In this document: piece by piece, positions 1 through 8,840 of the stretch
How the letters are laid out: the number at the start of each line of letters is the position of its first letter
How positions within the stretch are numbered: the first letter of the stretch is position 1
Assembly: GCF_017357425.1 (NCBI RefSeq)
Contig: NZ_CP014571.1
Location: 4,674,059 to 4,738,058 of the forward strand
Length of the DNA: 64,000 nucleotides
Direction of reading: 5' to 3'
From: Arthrobacter sp. D5-1
GTDB lineage: Bacteria; Actinomycetota; Actinomycetes; Actinomycetales; Micrococcaceae
Made by a program: the position numbers and the translations under genes
The notes under the pieces: model-generated
The model's input: the letters and a program-made list of their open reading frames with translations, nothing else
Told to the model about the DNA's origin: nothing
The model's database searches: none

Positions 1-1
1 G

Positions 2-883
2 CGTGAAGTCCTGGACCTCGGCGACGACTTGGGGAAGCTCTCCCCCGTCAAAGGCTCCACCGTTTCATCACGCGTAGCCATCCTCTGGGACGTGGAATCG
101 TTCTGGGCGCAGGACCTGGAATGGCGCCCCAGCAGCGATCTTGACCACCGCGAGCGCATCGAATCCTTCTACTCCGTCCTGTGGAACCACGGCATCAGCG
201 TGGACTTCGCCCATCCCGAAGCCGACCTTTCCGGCTATGATCTGGTCCTGGCCCCGGCTCTCTACCTGGTAGGTGATAAGGCGTCCGCGAACTTGGGCCG
301 CTACGTCCACGACGGCGGCCACCTGATGGTGTCCTACTTCTCCGGCATTGTGGACAACAACGATACTGTCCCGGCTGGAGCCTCCCCCGGTGGCCTCCGT
401 GACGTTCTTGGCCTGGAGATCCACGAATTCCTTCCCCTGCGCGAGGAAGAAATCGTCACCCTCGGCAACGGCGCCACCGGCACGGTCTGGTCCGAGGAAA
501 TCCACCCCGGAACCGCAACAGTCCTCAGCCGTTACACCAGTGGACCTGCGGCCACCGGCCCCGCCATCACGCGCAACGACTTCGGCAGCGGCACCGCTTG
601 GTACGTTTCCACCAAGCTCGACGGCGCACACCTCGCCGACGTTGTCCTGGACGCTGTCCGGAATGCCGGAATCAATATCGGGATCCGGCCCCCGGCCGGG
701 CTGGAAGTGGCTTCACGTAACTCCGAGGACGGCACGTTCACCTTCCTCATCAACCACACCGATGCGGACGCACAATACCCGGCAACAGGCCTCAACCTGC
801 TTTCCGGGGAAGTCGTCGGCGGAATCGCCCACGTTCCCGCCGGGACGATTTGTGTCATCCACTCTCCAGCAGAACACTCCTGA
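2..883 (+). CDS. GH42 beta-galactosidase, C-terminal part (5' end outside window)
   Basis: Cytoplasmic enzyme expected to remove terminal galactose from short beta-galactosides. The frame is open from base 2, so the catalytic TIM barrel lies upstream of the window. What remains (about 293 residues) resembles the trimerisation (Rossmann-like) domain, with VAILWDVESFW and YDLVLAPALYLV, followed by the small beta-rich C-terminal domain with FTFLINHTDAD. A TTG at 29 could be mistaken for a start but is internal. The GH53 galactanase downstream supports a galactan or galacto-oligosaccharide role. Family is clear from the domain pattern; the exact substrate is inferred. Confidence 0.85.
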   Translation, partial: REVLDLGDDLGKLSPVKGSTVSSRVAILWDVESFWAQDLEWRPSSDLDHRERIESFYSVLWNHGISVDFAHPEADLSGYDLVLAPALYLVGDKASANLGRYVHDGGHLMVSYFSGIVDNNDTVPAGASPGGLRDVLGLEIHEFLPLREEEIVTLGNGATGTVWSEEIHPGTATVLSRYTSGPAATGPAITRNDFGSGTAWYVSTKLDGAHLADVVLDAVRNAGINIGIRPPAGLEVASRNSEDGTFTFLINHTDADAQYPATGLNLLSGEVVGGIAHVPAGTICVIHSPAEHS

Positions 884-900
884 CCCGCTGGACCCAGGCC

Positions 901-932
901 ACCGGCCCGGACCCACCGCGGTCCGGGCCGGT
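901..932 (+). terminator. Strong hairpin after the beta-galactosidase
   Basis: Perfect 13-bp stem (ACCGGCCCGGACC and its complement) around a 6-nt loop, 17 bp after the stop codon. There is no U-run, so it may be a transcript stabiliser or a weak terminator rather than a classic intrinsic terminator. Confidence 0.5.
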
Positions 933-983
933 ATTCCAATCGCCCACTCCCTGCTTGATCCGACGTGATCCGAAAGGTGCCCC

Positions 984-1193
984 ATGAACACTGCCACCGA
1001 CGCCTCAGTGGAAGTCCGGGTGGAAACCGCCGCCCAAATCGAGGACCGGCTCAACGCCGCCATCCAGCACCTGCAGCCGCAGGCTGCCCGCAGCGGGCAC
1101 GGCATCCTGGTGACCCGGCTCAACGCCGGGCACTTCAGCATCTCCGTCAGCGACGAGGTCCCCTTCGGCCTCACCCGCGAGCGCAGCCACTAA
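984..1193 (+). CDS. Small hypothetical protein, 69 aa
   Basis: Unrecognised small soluble protein. The ATG follows a GAAAGGTG ribosome-binding site. The sequence is polar, with a central amphipathic helix (AQIEDRLNAAIQHLQ) and a beta-like tail (HGILVTRLNAGHFSISVSD); it has no signal peptide or membrane segment. It lies between the GH42 beta-galactosidase and the GH53 galactanase on the same strand, so it may be transcribed with the galactanase. The coding case rests on the good RBS, the codon pattern and the gap it fills. No function can be assigned. Confidence 0.6.
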   Translation: MNTATDASVEVRVETAAQIEDRLNAAIQHLQPQAARSGHGILVTRLNAGHFSISVSDEVPFGLTRERSH

Positions 1194-1252
1194 CCGCAAA
1201 CAGTCCCACTTCCAGGTAAGACCCCGGCAGCATCCGTCAAGGAGGACGAACC

Positions 1253-2890
1253 ATGAACCACCCCGCTCTGATGACCCCAGGAAAACTGAAACAGCGACGG
1301 CGGCTGCTACCCGCCGTCGTACTCGCTTTTGCCTTGGCAGGAGCAGGCCTGCTGACCCCTGGCGCGGCAACAGCTGCCGGAACCGTCACCAATGCAGGTT
1401 TCGAGGCTGGACTGAACGGCTGGACTGTTAACGGACACGAAGATGCGGCCAGGGTGGAGTCCGATGGGTTTCAATCCGCCAGCCGCTTGACGCACTGGCT
1501 TCCAGGCGATGGGACGGTCACTACGTCACAAACCCTCAGCGGTCTCGCAAAAGGCTGGTGGACGTTCCGGGCGAACATCAAATCCGGCGGTCCCGTGGAC
1601 TCGTCCCGATTGACCCTCACCGGTTGCGGGGCGCACGGGACAACAGTTCTGCCCTCCACCGAAACGGACGACCAATGGTTGTCGATGGCCGTAAGCGCCA
1701 ACGTCACAAGCGGCAAGTGCACTCTGAAGCTGACCACCAGCGGCGCAGGCGCCTGGGCGAGCATGGACAACGTCACCTTCACCCCGGGCAAGGTCGATCG
1801 TAAGGTCCGCGGAGCCGACCTCTCCGGCATTCCCAAGAACGAAACACACGGCGCCGTATACGCCGACGCGAACGGCAACTCCGTGGATCCCGTCGAGGCG
1901 TTCGCAGACGCAGGAACCAACCTTGTCCGATTGAAAGTCTGGGTCAATTCGGCGGACGGCTTCAACATGAAGGAACAGGTCGCCTCCATGGCCCGGCGCG
2001 CCGATGCCCAGGGCATGCGGGTGCTCATCGATTTCCACTACTCGGACCGGTGGACGGATCCCGGCGCCCAGGGAGTTCCGGCTGCCTGGCAGGGGCTCTC
2101 TCCCATGGGGCTCGCGGACGCTGTGTACAGCCACACCCGTGACGTCTTGGCCGCGGTTCAAGCTGCTGGTGTCACCCCATACGCCGCCCAGATCGGCAAC
2201 GAAATCAACCCGGGCATGCTGTGGCCCTACGGCCAGTCCTACGATGTGGACCCCGACGATTCCGTGGCAGGCGCCCAGTGGGACAATCTAGCCTCCTTCC
2301 TGAAAGCAGGGGCACGCGCAGTCAGCGACGTCAGTCCCGGCACCAAGAAGATCCTCCACCTGACAAACCTGAACAACGGGATTGACGGGATCAACTGGTG
2401 GTACGACCAAGCCACCGCCCGCTCCGTACCGTTCGACATCATCGGCTTGTCCTACTACGGCTACTGGCACGGCACACTCGCCACTCTGCAAAGCTCCGTG
2501 ACCTCGCTGTCCGCCCGCTACAACAAGGACGTGATCGTGGTGGAAACCTCGTACCCGTTCACCCTCGCTGACAACCCGAATGCCCCATGGGAGAACGTCA
2601 TCGCCACTCCGGGCCAGCTGGTGAAGGGCTATCCGGCCACACCTTCCGGGCAGGCCGCGAACTTCCGCGCAGTCCAGGATGTTGTGGCCTCCGCCCCGGG
2701 CGGCCGCGGTCTCGGTGCTGTCTACTGGGAGCCAGCCTGGACGTCCGTCCCCGGAAACGGCTGGGACCCGGCCGATCCCTCCTCCGGCAATGCGTGGGAA
2801 AACCAGGCGATGTTCGACTACAACAACCGCGCGCTCCCGGCTTTGGATGAGTTCCGGCCGGACGCAGGATCGACGCCGACGCTTCGGTAG
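1253..2890 (+). CDS. Secreted arabinogalactan endo-beta-1,4-galactanase (GH53)
   Basis: Extracellular enzyme that cuts beta-1,4-galactan side chains, giving oligosaccharides that the neighbouring GH42 enzyme could finish. The ATG has a strong AAGGAGG site. Residues 1-42 form a Sec signal peptide (basic RRR, hydrophobic core, AATA cleavage region). Residues about 45-175 form a beta-sandwich carbohydrate-binding-type domain with two cysteines (GCGAHG, GKCTL). The GH53 barrel starts at ADLSGIPKNE. The acid/base is E317 in QIGNEINPG and the nucleophile E431 in VVETSYPF. At 545 aa it is longer than single-domain GH53 enzymes because of the extra N-terminal domain. Confidence 0.93.
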   Translation: MNHPALMTPGKLKQRRRLLPAVVLAFALAGAGLLTPGAATAAGTVTNAGFEAGLNGWTVNGHEDAARVESDGFQSASRLTHWLPGDGTVTTSQTLSGLAKGWWTFRANIKSGGPVDSSRLTLTGCGAHGTTVLPSTETDDQWLSMAVSANVTSGKCTLKLTTSGAGAWASMDNVTFTPGKVDRKVRGADLSGIPKNETHGAVYADANGNSVDPVEAFADAGTNLVRLKVWVNSADGFNMKEQVASMARRADAQGMRVLIDFHYSDRWTDPGAQGVPAAWQGLSPMGLADAVYSHTRDVLAAVQAAGVTPYAAQIGNEINPGMLWPYGQSYDVDPDDSVAGAQWDNLASFLKAGARAVSDVSPGTKKILHLTNLNNGIDGINWWYDQATARSVPFDIIGLSYYGYWHGTLATLQSSVTSLSARYNKDVIVVETSYPFTLADNPNAPWENVIATPGQLVKGYPATPSGQAANFRAVQDVVASAPGGRGLGAVYWEPAWTSVPGNGWDPADPSSGNAWENQAMFDYNNRALPALDEFRPDAGSTPTLR

Positions 2891-2918
2891 GTGGTCACCA
2901 CATGAGTAAGGTTCGACG

Positions 2919-2940
2919 GCGGCACCCGGGTGGGTGCCGC
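2919..2940 (+). terminator. Hairpin between galactanase and hydrolase genes
   Basis: A 9-bp GCGGCACCC stem with a GGGT loop lies between the galactanase stop and the convergent hydrolase stop. It can serve either strand. No clear U-run follows. Confidence 0.45.
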
Positions 2941-2950
2941 AGTCGGGCTT

Positions 2951-3607
2951 TCACGCTGGTCTCGTCCCTGCAATCTGTTGGGCGAACTGGTTCAACGCCG
3001 CCGCCACAGCGCCCGGGTGGCTCAGCGTGGCGTAATGGCCGCCCGGGATTTCCACCGGTTCGATTCCCAGCCGATCCTGTACTTGGCGCCGCATGAAGGG
3101 CGCTGGAAAGAACAGGTCGTCCCGGCACAGAATGGCCAGTGTGGGCACGTCCGGATGCTGGCCAGGCCAAGGCCCTGACATCCAGGCACCTTGCTGATCG
3201 CGCTCCTTGTCCCGGGCTTGCTGTGCAAGATCGTCAGGAACCAGGTTGAAGAACGACTCTTCGGGGATGGTCTCGCGGTCATGCCCGGTATTGGTCCACC
3301 AGTCGCCGAAGGTCTCGCCAGGCATGGGAATCATGGCCGTGAGATACACCAGGCCGTCGGACGTGAGTTCATTGCTGACCAAGGGTGCCGTAAAGCCACC
3401 CAGCGAGTGGCCCACAACTATGGTGTGCCGCGCGCCGTCGACCGCCCTGGTTGCCGCGCGGGTGTAGTCCTCAAGCATCGCGCCGTCGTCTTCAATAGGG
3501 AGGTCGACCGCGATGACCTCATGGCCCGCCGATTCGAGCAAGGGCTTGACCAAGTGCCAGTCCCACGCCGTGGAACCGCCGCCATGAATCAGTACGAAAA
3601 CCGCCAT
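2951..3607 (-). CDS. Alpha/beta hydrolase
   Basis: Soluble serine hydrolase of 218 aa in the AB_hydrolase family (esterase/EstA-like). It starts with FVLIHGGGSTAWDW, giving the HGGG oxyanion-hole motif. The nucleophile elbow is GHSLGG, the acid lies in CRDDLFF and the histidine in GGHYATLSHP near the C-terminus, so the catalytic triad looks complete. There is no signal peptide. It is a single gene, convergent with the galactanase, and the substrate cannot be read from the sequence. Confidence 0.85.
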   Translation of the reverse strand: MAVFVLIHGGGSTAWDWHLVKPLLESAGHEVIAVDLPIEDDGAMLEDYTRAATRAVDGARHTIVVGHSLGGFTAPLVSNELTSDGLVYLTAMIPMPGETFGDWWTNTGHDRETIPEESFFNLVPDDLAQQARDKERDQQGAWMSGPWPGQHPDVPTLAILCRDDLFFPAPFMRRQVQDRLGIEPVEIPGGHYATLSHPGAVAAALNQFAQQIAGTRPA

Positions 3608-3848
3608 TTCCCCTCCCCGTCCCAGTTCACCGTGTGCGTCACCAACGGGTCCGCAAAGCCACGTGTGGCCGGTGGGTTGATCAGAAATTCATCGTAGTGC
3701 CGGCCCTTCGGCAAAGGCCAGAACACCTGGGTGCTGCCTGAGGCGCGTCTGGTGCGTCCCGCCGTCGAGGGCTATTCCGCGGCCCAAGTGCGGGGTAGAC
3801 TCCGGCCCAGGCGCGGGGGAAGCGTCTTGGCACTTTGGGGGGATTGCA

Positions 3849-5768
3849 GTGGGAACTGTTGTCAGTGTTTCAGGAACGCCTGTGCGCCGCTTTGCTGACC
3901 GGGGGCGGTCCCGCTGGGGCACTTTGGTTGCGGCAGCCGGAGTGGCGTCGTTGTTGATTTCCGGGATCCCAACTTCTCCTGCTGCGGCAGACATCGTCGC
4001 GGACATCATCGACGTGGGGCCCGAAGCCAGCGACGTAGCGGTCAACCCCGTCACCAATACTGTGTATGTCACTACCCGCGATGGGCTGACCGTCATTAAT
4101 GGAAAAACACAGGCCACAGTCAAAATAGCAACGGGGAGCACCCCGGTGGCTGTCGCGGTTAACACTGCGACCAACAAGATCTACCTCAGCCTCAAAAGTG
4201 ACCCATCCGCGCCGGGATCCGTCGCTATTGTCAACGGTGCCACTCATGCCGTCGCCAAAGTTACGGTGGGCGCCGCTCCCGGAGAGCTGGTCATCGACCA
4301 GAAGACCAACAAGATCTACGCGGGCACCCTTGACGGCGTTTCCGTCATTAACGGAAGCACCAACGCCAGCTCCATCATCAACTCCGGATCGGTCAGTACG
4401 CTGGCCATCAATCAGGTGACCCATCGGCTGTATACCCTGGGTGGAGGTGGCCTCAATGTCATCGACACTTCAACCAACGCCGTGACTCGCATTGACCTGG
4501 GCACCAATGCAATTCCGAGTTACTTGGCCGTCAATCAGGTGACCAACAAGGTATACGTCGCCGTACGGGCGCGGCAGTATGCAGCGCTGGAAGTTGTTGA
4601 TGGAGCCACAAACCAAGCAGGCGGGATGTTCTCCGATCTCAACGCCAGCCCCACGTCCCTCTCCGTGGACGAAAAGAACAATCGGGTCTACTTCGGCCGG
4701 ACTTCGCTGGGGGATGGCACCATTTCATCGCGGACCGGGCTGCTGGCGATATTCGACGACGGCGGACCGGGGCGGGTCGATATCAGAACCGGTGCGGCGC
4801 CAGGAGCGATTGCCGTCAACGGAACCACCAACAAGGTGTATTTTGAGGCCGGTTACAGGGGCACCACGGTGGTCGATGGTAAAAGCTTTGCTCTCTCCAC
4901 ACTGTCACACCCCTTTACGGGCACCCTGGCCGTCAATGAGGCCACCAACAAAATCTACGCAAGCAACTGGCAAGGGTCCGTAACGATCATTGACGGGAAC
5001 AGCCCCACACCCCTGAAAAACGACTTCAGGGGTGATCGAAAGACGGACCTGTTGGCCCGCGACGCTTCGGGTGTCTTGTGGCTCTACCCGGGAAACGGGG
5101 CCGCCGGATGGCTCCCCCGCACCCAAGTGGGTTCGGCGTGGAACTCCATGACCGCCGTCGTCAGTCCCGGCGACTTTAACGGCGACAAGAAACCGGACGT
5201 TCTTGCCCGCGATGGTGCCGGCCACCTGTGGATGTACCCGGGAAACGGGGCGGGTGGTTGGCTGGCGCGGGTTCACGTCGGGTCGGGCTGGAATGCCATC
5301 ACGGCCATCGTCACGCCAGGGGACTTCAATGGGGACGGCACCGCCGACATCCTCGCCCGCGATACTTCCGGGACCCTCTGGCTGTACCCCGGCGACGGTC
5401 GGGGAGATTGGTTGCCCAGGACCAACCTAGGGACCGGCTGGAACGCGCTGACGGCAATTGTTGGCTCAGGTGACTTCAACAGCGATGGCACCCCCGATGT
5501 CCTTGCCCGTGACGGATCCGGTGTTCTCTGGCTCTACAACGGGAACGGCACCGGAGGCTGGGCATGGGACCGCCAGAAGGTCGGTGAGGGTTGGAACAGC
5601 ATGACATCCATCGTCGCCCCAGGAGATTTCAACGGTGACGGGCGGCCGGACATTGTGGCCCGCGATGGCAGCGGCTCACTCTTCTTGTACCCGAGCGCCA
5701 GCGGTGGAGCGTGGCTGCCTACCGTCCGGATCGGACAGGGCTGGAATGGCATGACCGCCCTGCTCTAG
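3849..5768 (+). CDS. Secreted YVTN beta-propeller plus FG-GAP repeat protein
   Basis: GTG start behind a GGGGGG stretch. The N-terminus has an arginine-rich segment then a hydrophobic core ending SPAAA, a likely signal peptide of about 47 residues. Residues about 50-385 hold repeated blades of the type AVNxxTNKIYV...VVDG, typical of YVTN/NHL-like propellers. From about residue 395 (base 5030) to the end are five close copies of a 47-residue unit with GDFNGDG-PD-LARD, GVLWLYPGNG and GW, matching FG-GAP/VCBS repeats with a possible calcium-binding DxNxDG loop. Total 639 aa, with no cell-wall anchor seen. Probably a surface or extracellular binding protein; the ligand is unknown. Confidence 0.85.
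   Translation: MGTVVSVSGTPVRRFADRGRSRWGTLVAAAGVASLLISGIPTSPAAADIVADIIDVGPEASDVAVNPVTNTVYVTTRDGLTVINGKTQATVKIATGSTPVAVAVNTATNKIYLSLKSDPSAPGSVAIVNGATHAVAKVTVGAAPGELVIDQKTNKIYAGTLDGVSVINGSTNASSIINSGSVSTLAINQVTHRLYTLGGGGLNVIDTSTNAVTRIDLGTNAIPSYLAVNQVTNKVYVAVRARQYAALEVVDGATNQAGGMFSDLNASPTSLSVDEKNNRVYFGRTSLGDGTISSRTGLLAIFDDGGPGRVDIRTGAAPGAIAVNGTTNKVYFEAGYRGTTVVDGKSFALSTLSHPFTGTLAVNEATNKIYASNWQGSVTIIDGNSPTPLKNDFRGDRKTDLLARDASGVLWLYPGNGAAGWLPRTQVGSAWNSMTAVVSPGDFNGDKKPDVLARDGAGHLWMYPGNGAGGWLARVHVGSGWNAITAIVTPGDFNGDGTADILARDTSGTLWLYPGDGRGDWLPRTNLGTGWNALTAIVGSGDFNSDGTPDVLARDGSGVLWLYNGNGTGGWAWDRQKVGEGWNSMTSIVAPGDFNGDGRPDIVARDGSGSLFLYPSASGGAWLPTVRIGQGWNGMTALL
5031..5765 (+). repeat. Five in-frame tandem repeats of about 141 bp
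   Basis: Five units of about 47 codons, each containing LLARDxSGxLWLYPGNG, GW and PGDFNGD. They are similar enough to suggest fairly recent duplication within the gene. Confidence 0.8.
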
Positions 5769-5780
5769 AAACAGTCAAGT

Positions 5781-5797
5781 TATACCCCTAGGGGGTA
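5781..5797. promoter_or_regulatory. CsoR-type operator, distal copy
   Basis: TATACCCCTAGGGGGTA is a near-perfect palindrome of the T-A-C-C-C-C / G-G-G-G-T-A type known for CsoR copper repressors. It is the first of two copies before csoR. Confidence 0.85.
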
Positions 5798-5798
5798 C

Positions 5799-5825
5799 TT
5801 GCTTTATACCCCCATGGGGTATAAT
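5799..5825 (+). promoter_or_regulatory. Promoter of the copper operon
   Basis: TTGCTT at 5799-5804 and a perfect TATAAT at 5820-5825 with a 15-bp spacer. The csoR ATG is 8 nt after the -10 box and no Shine-Dalgarno is present, so the mRNA is probably leaderless. Confidence 0.75.
5805..5823. promoter_or_regulatory. CsoR-type operator overlapping the -10 box
   Basis: TATACCCCCATGGGGTATA is the second palindrome, 7 bp from the first. Its right end overlaps TATAAT at 5820-5825, so a bound repressor would block RNA polymerase directly. Confidence 0.88.
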
Positions 5826-5833
5826 TTTGTGTC

Positions 5834-6199
5834 ATGAGCACGCCAGATCTGAGCATTGGCCAACCTGATGCACCCACCATCAACGTGGAACCGGAGCACG
5901 CCGCACCCCACGGGTACACCAGCAACAAGGATGCCTACATCAAACGATTGAAACGGATCGAGGGGCAAGTCCGCGGAATCGCGCGGATGGTGGAGGACGA
6001 CAAGTACTGCATCGACATCCTGACCCAAGTGGCCGCCGCCACCAAGGCCCTCCATGCCGTCAGCCTTGGACTCGTAGAGGAGCACATCGGCCACTGTGTG
6101 GTCGGTGCTGCCTCCGAGCCCAACCCGGAAGCCCGCGCCGAACAGATCGACGCCAAAGTGAAGGAGGCCACCGATGCCATCGGGCGCCTGCTGCGGTAA
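5834..6199 (+). CDS. csoR: Copper-sensing repressor CsoR
   Basis: DNA-binding repressor released by Cu(I), 121 aa, all-helical DUF156 family. The three copper ligands are C59 (in KYCIDIL), H84 and C88 (in EEHIGHC), which matches the C-H-C signature of CsoR rather than the formaldehyde sensor FrmR. The conserved helix YIKRLKRIEGQVRGI begins near residue 35. An N-terminal extension of about 30 residues precedes it. It is first in an operon with a copper chaperone and copA, and two palindromic operators lie directly upstream, so autoregulation is expected. Confidence 0.95.
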   Translation: MSTPDLSIGQPDAPTINVEPEHAAPHGYTSNKDAYIKRLKRIEGQVRGIARMVEDDKYCIDILTQVAAATKALHAVSLGLVEEHIGHCVVGAASEPNPEARAEQIDAKVKEATDAIGRLLR

Positions 6200-6248
6200 T
6201 TCCGCCAACAACCACCACACCATTCAACTCACCACCAAGGAGCGCTCC

Positions 6249-6482
6249 ATGAGCCAGACCATCCAGACCAACGTCAACGTTTCCGGCATGACCTGCGGCC
6301 ACTGCGTCTCCAGCGTGAGCGAAGAACTTGAGTCTCTCACCGGCGTCGAAAACGTGGCCGTAGACCTCAACCCCGGTGGGCTGTCCACCGTAACCATCAC
6401 CTCAACCAAGGAGCTCTCGCCGTCTGAAATTGGCGAAGCCGTGGCAGAAGCCGGCTACCTGGTGGTAGCCAACGAAGCTTAG
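6249..6482 (+). CDS. Copper chaperone (HMA domain)
   Basis: Cytoplasmic 77-aa metal carrier with the MTCGHC Cu(I)-binding motif (GMTCGHCVSSV) in a single HMA fold. It would hand copper to the ATPase encoded 8 bp downstream. The ATG at 6249 is chosen because AAGGAGC lies just before it; an upstream in-frame ATG at 6174 lies inside csoR and would add an unrelated tail. Middle gene of the csoR-chaperone-copA operon. The equivalent genes are usually called copZ. Confidence 0.92.
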   Translation: MSQTIQTNVNVSGMTCGHCVSSVSEELESLTGVENVAVDLNPGGLSTVTITSTKELSPSEIGEAVAEAGYLVVANEA

Positions 6483-6490
6483 GAGTCCTC

Positions 6491-8815
6491 TTGAGTACCC
6501 AGGAGACTTTCAACCAACCTGCACACAGGGTCATTGAACTGGACATCGAGGGCATGACCTGCGCCTCGTGCGTCAATCGAGTGGAACGGAAACTGGGCAA
6601 ACTTGAAGGCGTCGAGGCAAGCGTCAACCTGCCCCTCGAATCAGCCCATGTCACCGTCCCGGCAACCGTGACGGACCAGCAGATCGTCGACACGGTCAAC
6701 GCCACAGGCTACAAAGCCACCGTCCGCCAAGCCCCAACGCCCCACGCCCGCGATCCCCGCCCCCATGAGCACCACCACGGCAACGAGGCTCCGGAATCAG
6801 AGCATGATGCCGGGCACGAAAATCACATGGAGCACGGCCCCTCCGCATCGACGCTCCGGCCCCGCCTGATTGTCGCCGCCCTCCTGACCGTTCCAGTCTT
6901 CGCCATCTCGATGATCCCCGCCCTCCAGTTCGCAAACTGGGGTTGGGTTGTCGGGGCGTTGGCCCTGCCGGTGGTGAGTTGGGCTGCCTGGCCGTTCCAC
7001 AGGGCTGCTGCCGTCAACGCCCGCCACTTCGCCTCCACCATGGACACGCTGGTGTCCATCGGTGTGATCGCCGCGTACCTCTACTCTGCGTGGCAGTTGT
7101 TCGCGGACCCCCGGATGACTGAACACCCCGGCATGGAGAGCATGTCCGGCGGCGGGCTGTACTTCGAGGTCGCCGCCGTGGTCACCACGTTCCTGCTGCT
7201 GGGGCGCTACCTTGAGGCGAACGCGAAGGCCAAGGCCGGCAATGCACTCAAGGCCCTGCTGAATCTGGGTGCCAAGGATGCCACGATCCTGGTGGACGGC
7301 GTGGAGCAGAAGATTCCGGCCGATCAACTCCTGGTGGACGACCTCATTGTGGTCCGCCCGGGCGAGAAGATCGCCACTGACGGCGTGGTCACTGATGGTG
7401 CTTCCGCCGTCGACGCTTCACTGGTGACGGGCGAATCGGTGCCGGTCGAGGTTGGACCCGGGAGCGCGGTGACAGGCGCTACCATCAACACGTCCGGCCG
7501 CCTGCTGGTGCGTGCAACCCGTGTTGGTTCTGACACGACGCTCGCCCAGATGGGTCGCCTGGTCAGCCAGGCACAAACCGGGAAAGCACCTATTGCCCGG
7601 CTCGCGGACAGGATCAGTTCGGTCTTTGTGCCGATCGTTTTGGTGATTGCCCTGGTCACGTTCCTGTTGTGGCTGTTCTTCTCGGGTGACCTCAACGCAG
7701 CCTTCACGGCCGCGGTCGCTGTCCTGGTTATCGCTTGCCCCTGCGCCTTGGGCCTGGCCACTCCTGTGGGTCTGCTGACGGGAACGGGCCGCGGCGCTCA
7801 GCTGGGCATTCTCATCAAGGGCCCACAGGTCCTTGAGGACACCCGGCACGTGGACACCATCCTGCTGGACAAGACGGGCACCGTAACCAGCGGCAAGCTC
7901 GCAGTCGACCACACTGTCGCACTGAACGGCCATTCAGCGGCCACCGTCCTGACATTGGCAGGAGCCGTGGAAGCCGCTTCCGAGCACCCGATCGCCCACG
8001 CGATTGCCGCCTCGGCGCAAGAAGCACTGCACGACGCCGGCAGCCTGCCTCGCGTTGAGGGCTTCAGTTCCGCTCCGGGCGGCGGCGTCCGGGGAACCGT
8101 TGGGCTGGACGGGGTGACCAGGACTGTCGTCGTCGGGCGCTCCGGCTGGCTCGAGGAGAACGGCGTTACGCTCGACTCAAGTCACCGTGAAGCACTTACC
8201 GCGGAGGAAAACGGTGGTGCCACGGCGATCTGGGTTGCCGTCGACGGCCAGCCTGCCGGCATTATCAGCCTGAGCGATACCATCAAGCCCGGTTCGGCAG
8301 CAGCAATCCAGAAGTTGAAGGACCTGGGCATCCGTCCCATCCTGTTGACCGGCGACAACGCTGCCGTGGCCGCCCAGGTGGCTGCCGCCGTCGGGATTTC
8401 GCCTGAGGACGTATTCGCCGGTGTTCTGCCGGAGGGCAAGGTCGAGGCTGTCAGGAAGCTGCAGGCTTCCGGCGCTACGGTGGCCATGGCCGGTGACGGC
8501 GTCAACGACGCTGCAGCCTTGGCACAGTCGGACCTTGGCATCGCCATGGGCTCGGGCACGGATGTCGCCATCGAAGCCTCAGACCTCACGGTGATGGGCA
8601 GCGACCTTGGTCAGCTGGTGCAGGCGATTCAGTTGTCCCGCAAGACCCTGTCCACCATCAAGACCAACCTGTTCTGGGCATTCTTCTACAACGCGATCGG
8701 CATCCCGGTGGCAGCCCTCGGATTCCTGAACCCGATGATCGCCGGCGCAGCGATGGCAGCGAGCTCAGTGCTGGTGGTAGGGAACTCGCTGAGACTGCGG
8801 TCGTTCGGGAAATAG
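6491..8815 (+). CDS. copA: Copper-exporting P1B-type ATPase
   Basis: Inner-membrane Cu(I) pump of 774 aa. TTG start after TAGGAG. Domains in order: one HMA domain with GMTCASC (about residues 17-80), a histidine-rich linker (HEHHHG...HDAGHENHMEHG), eight transmembrane helices, the actuator loop TGES, the CPC metal site at 416-418, the phosphorylated D460 in DKTGT, SEHPIAHA for nucleotide binding, and GDGVNDA. The C-terminal helix has MAASSVLVVGNSLRLR, typical of Cu(I) rather than Zn pumps. Last gene of the CsoR operon. Confidence 0.96.
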   Translation: MSTQETFNQPAHRVIELDIEGMTCASCVNRVERKLGKLEGVEASVNLPLESAHVTVPATVTDQQIVDTVNATGYKATVRQAPTPHARDPRPHEHHHGNEAPESEHDAGHENHMEHGPSASTLRPRLIVAALLTVPVFAISMIPALQFANWGWVVGALALPVVSWAAWPFHRAAAVNARHFASTMDTLVSIGVIAAYLYSAWQLFADPRMTEHPGMESMSGGGLYFEVAAVVTTFLLLGRYLEANAKAKAGNALKALLNLGAKDATILVDGVEQKIPADQLLVDDLIVVRPGEKIATDGVVTDGASAVDASLVTGESVPVEVGPGSAVTGATINTSGRLLVRATRVGSDTTLAQMGRLVSQAQTGKAPIARLADRISSVFVPIVLVIALVTFLLWLFFSGDLNAAFTAAVAVLVIACPCALGLATPVGLLTGTGRGAQLGILIKGPQVLEDTRHVDTILLDKTGTVTSGKLAVDHTVALNGHSAATVLTLAGAVEAASEHPIAHAIAASAQEALHDAGSLPRVEGFSSAPGGGVRGTVGLDGVTRTVVVGRSGWLEENGVTLDSSHREALTAEENGGATAIWVAVDGQPAGIISLSDTIKPGSAAAIQKLKDLGIRPILLTGDNAAVAAQVAAAVGISPEDVFAGVLPEGKVEAVRKLQASGATVAMAGDGVNDAAALAQSDLGIAMGSGTDVAIEASDLTVMGSDLGQLVQAIQLSRKTLSTIKTNLFWAFFYNAIGIPVAALGFLNPMIAGAAMAASSVLVVGNSLRLRSFGK

Positions 8816-8840
8816 ACCCGGAAAGCGAACAGGGGCCTGG

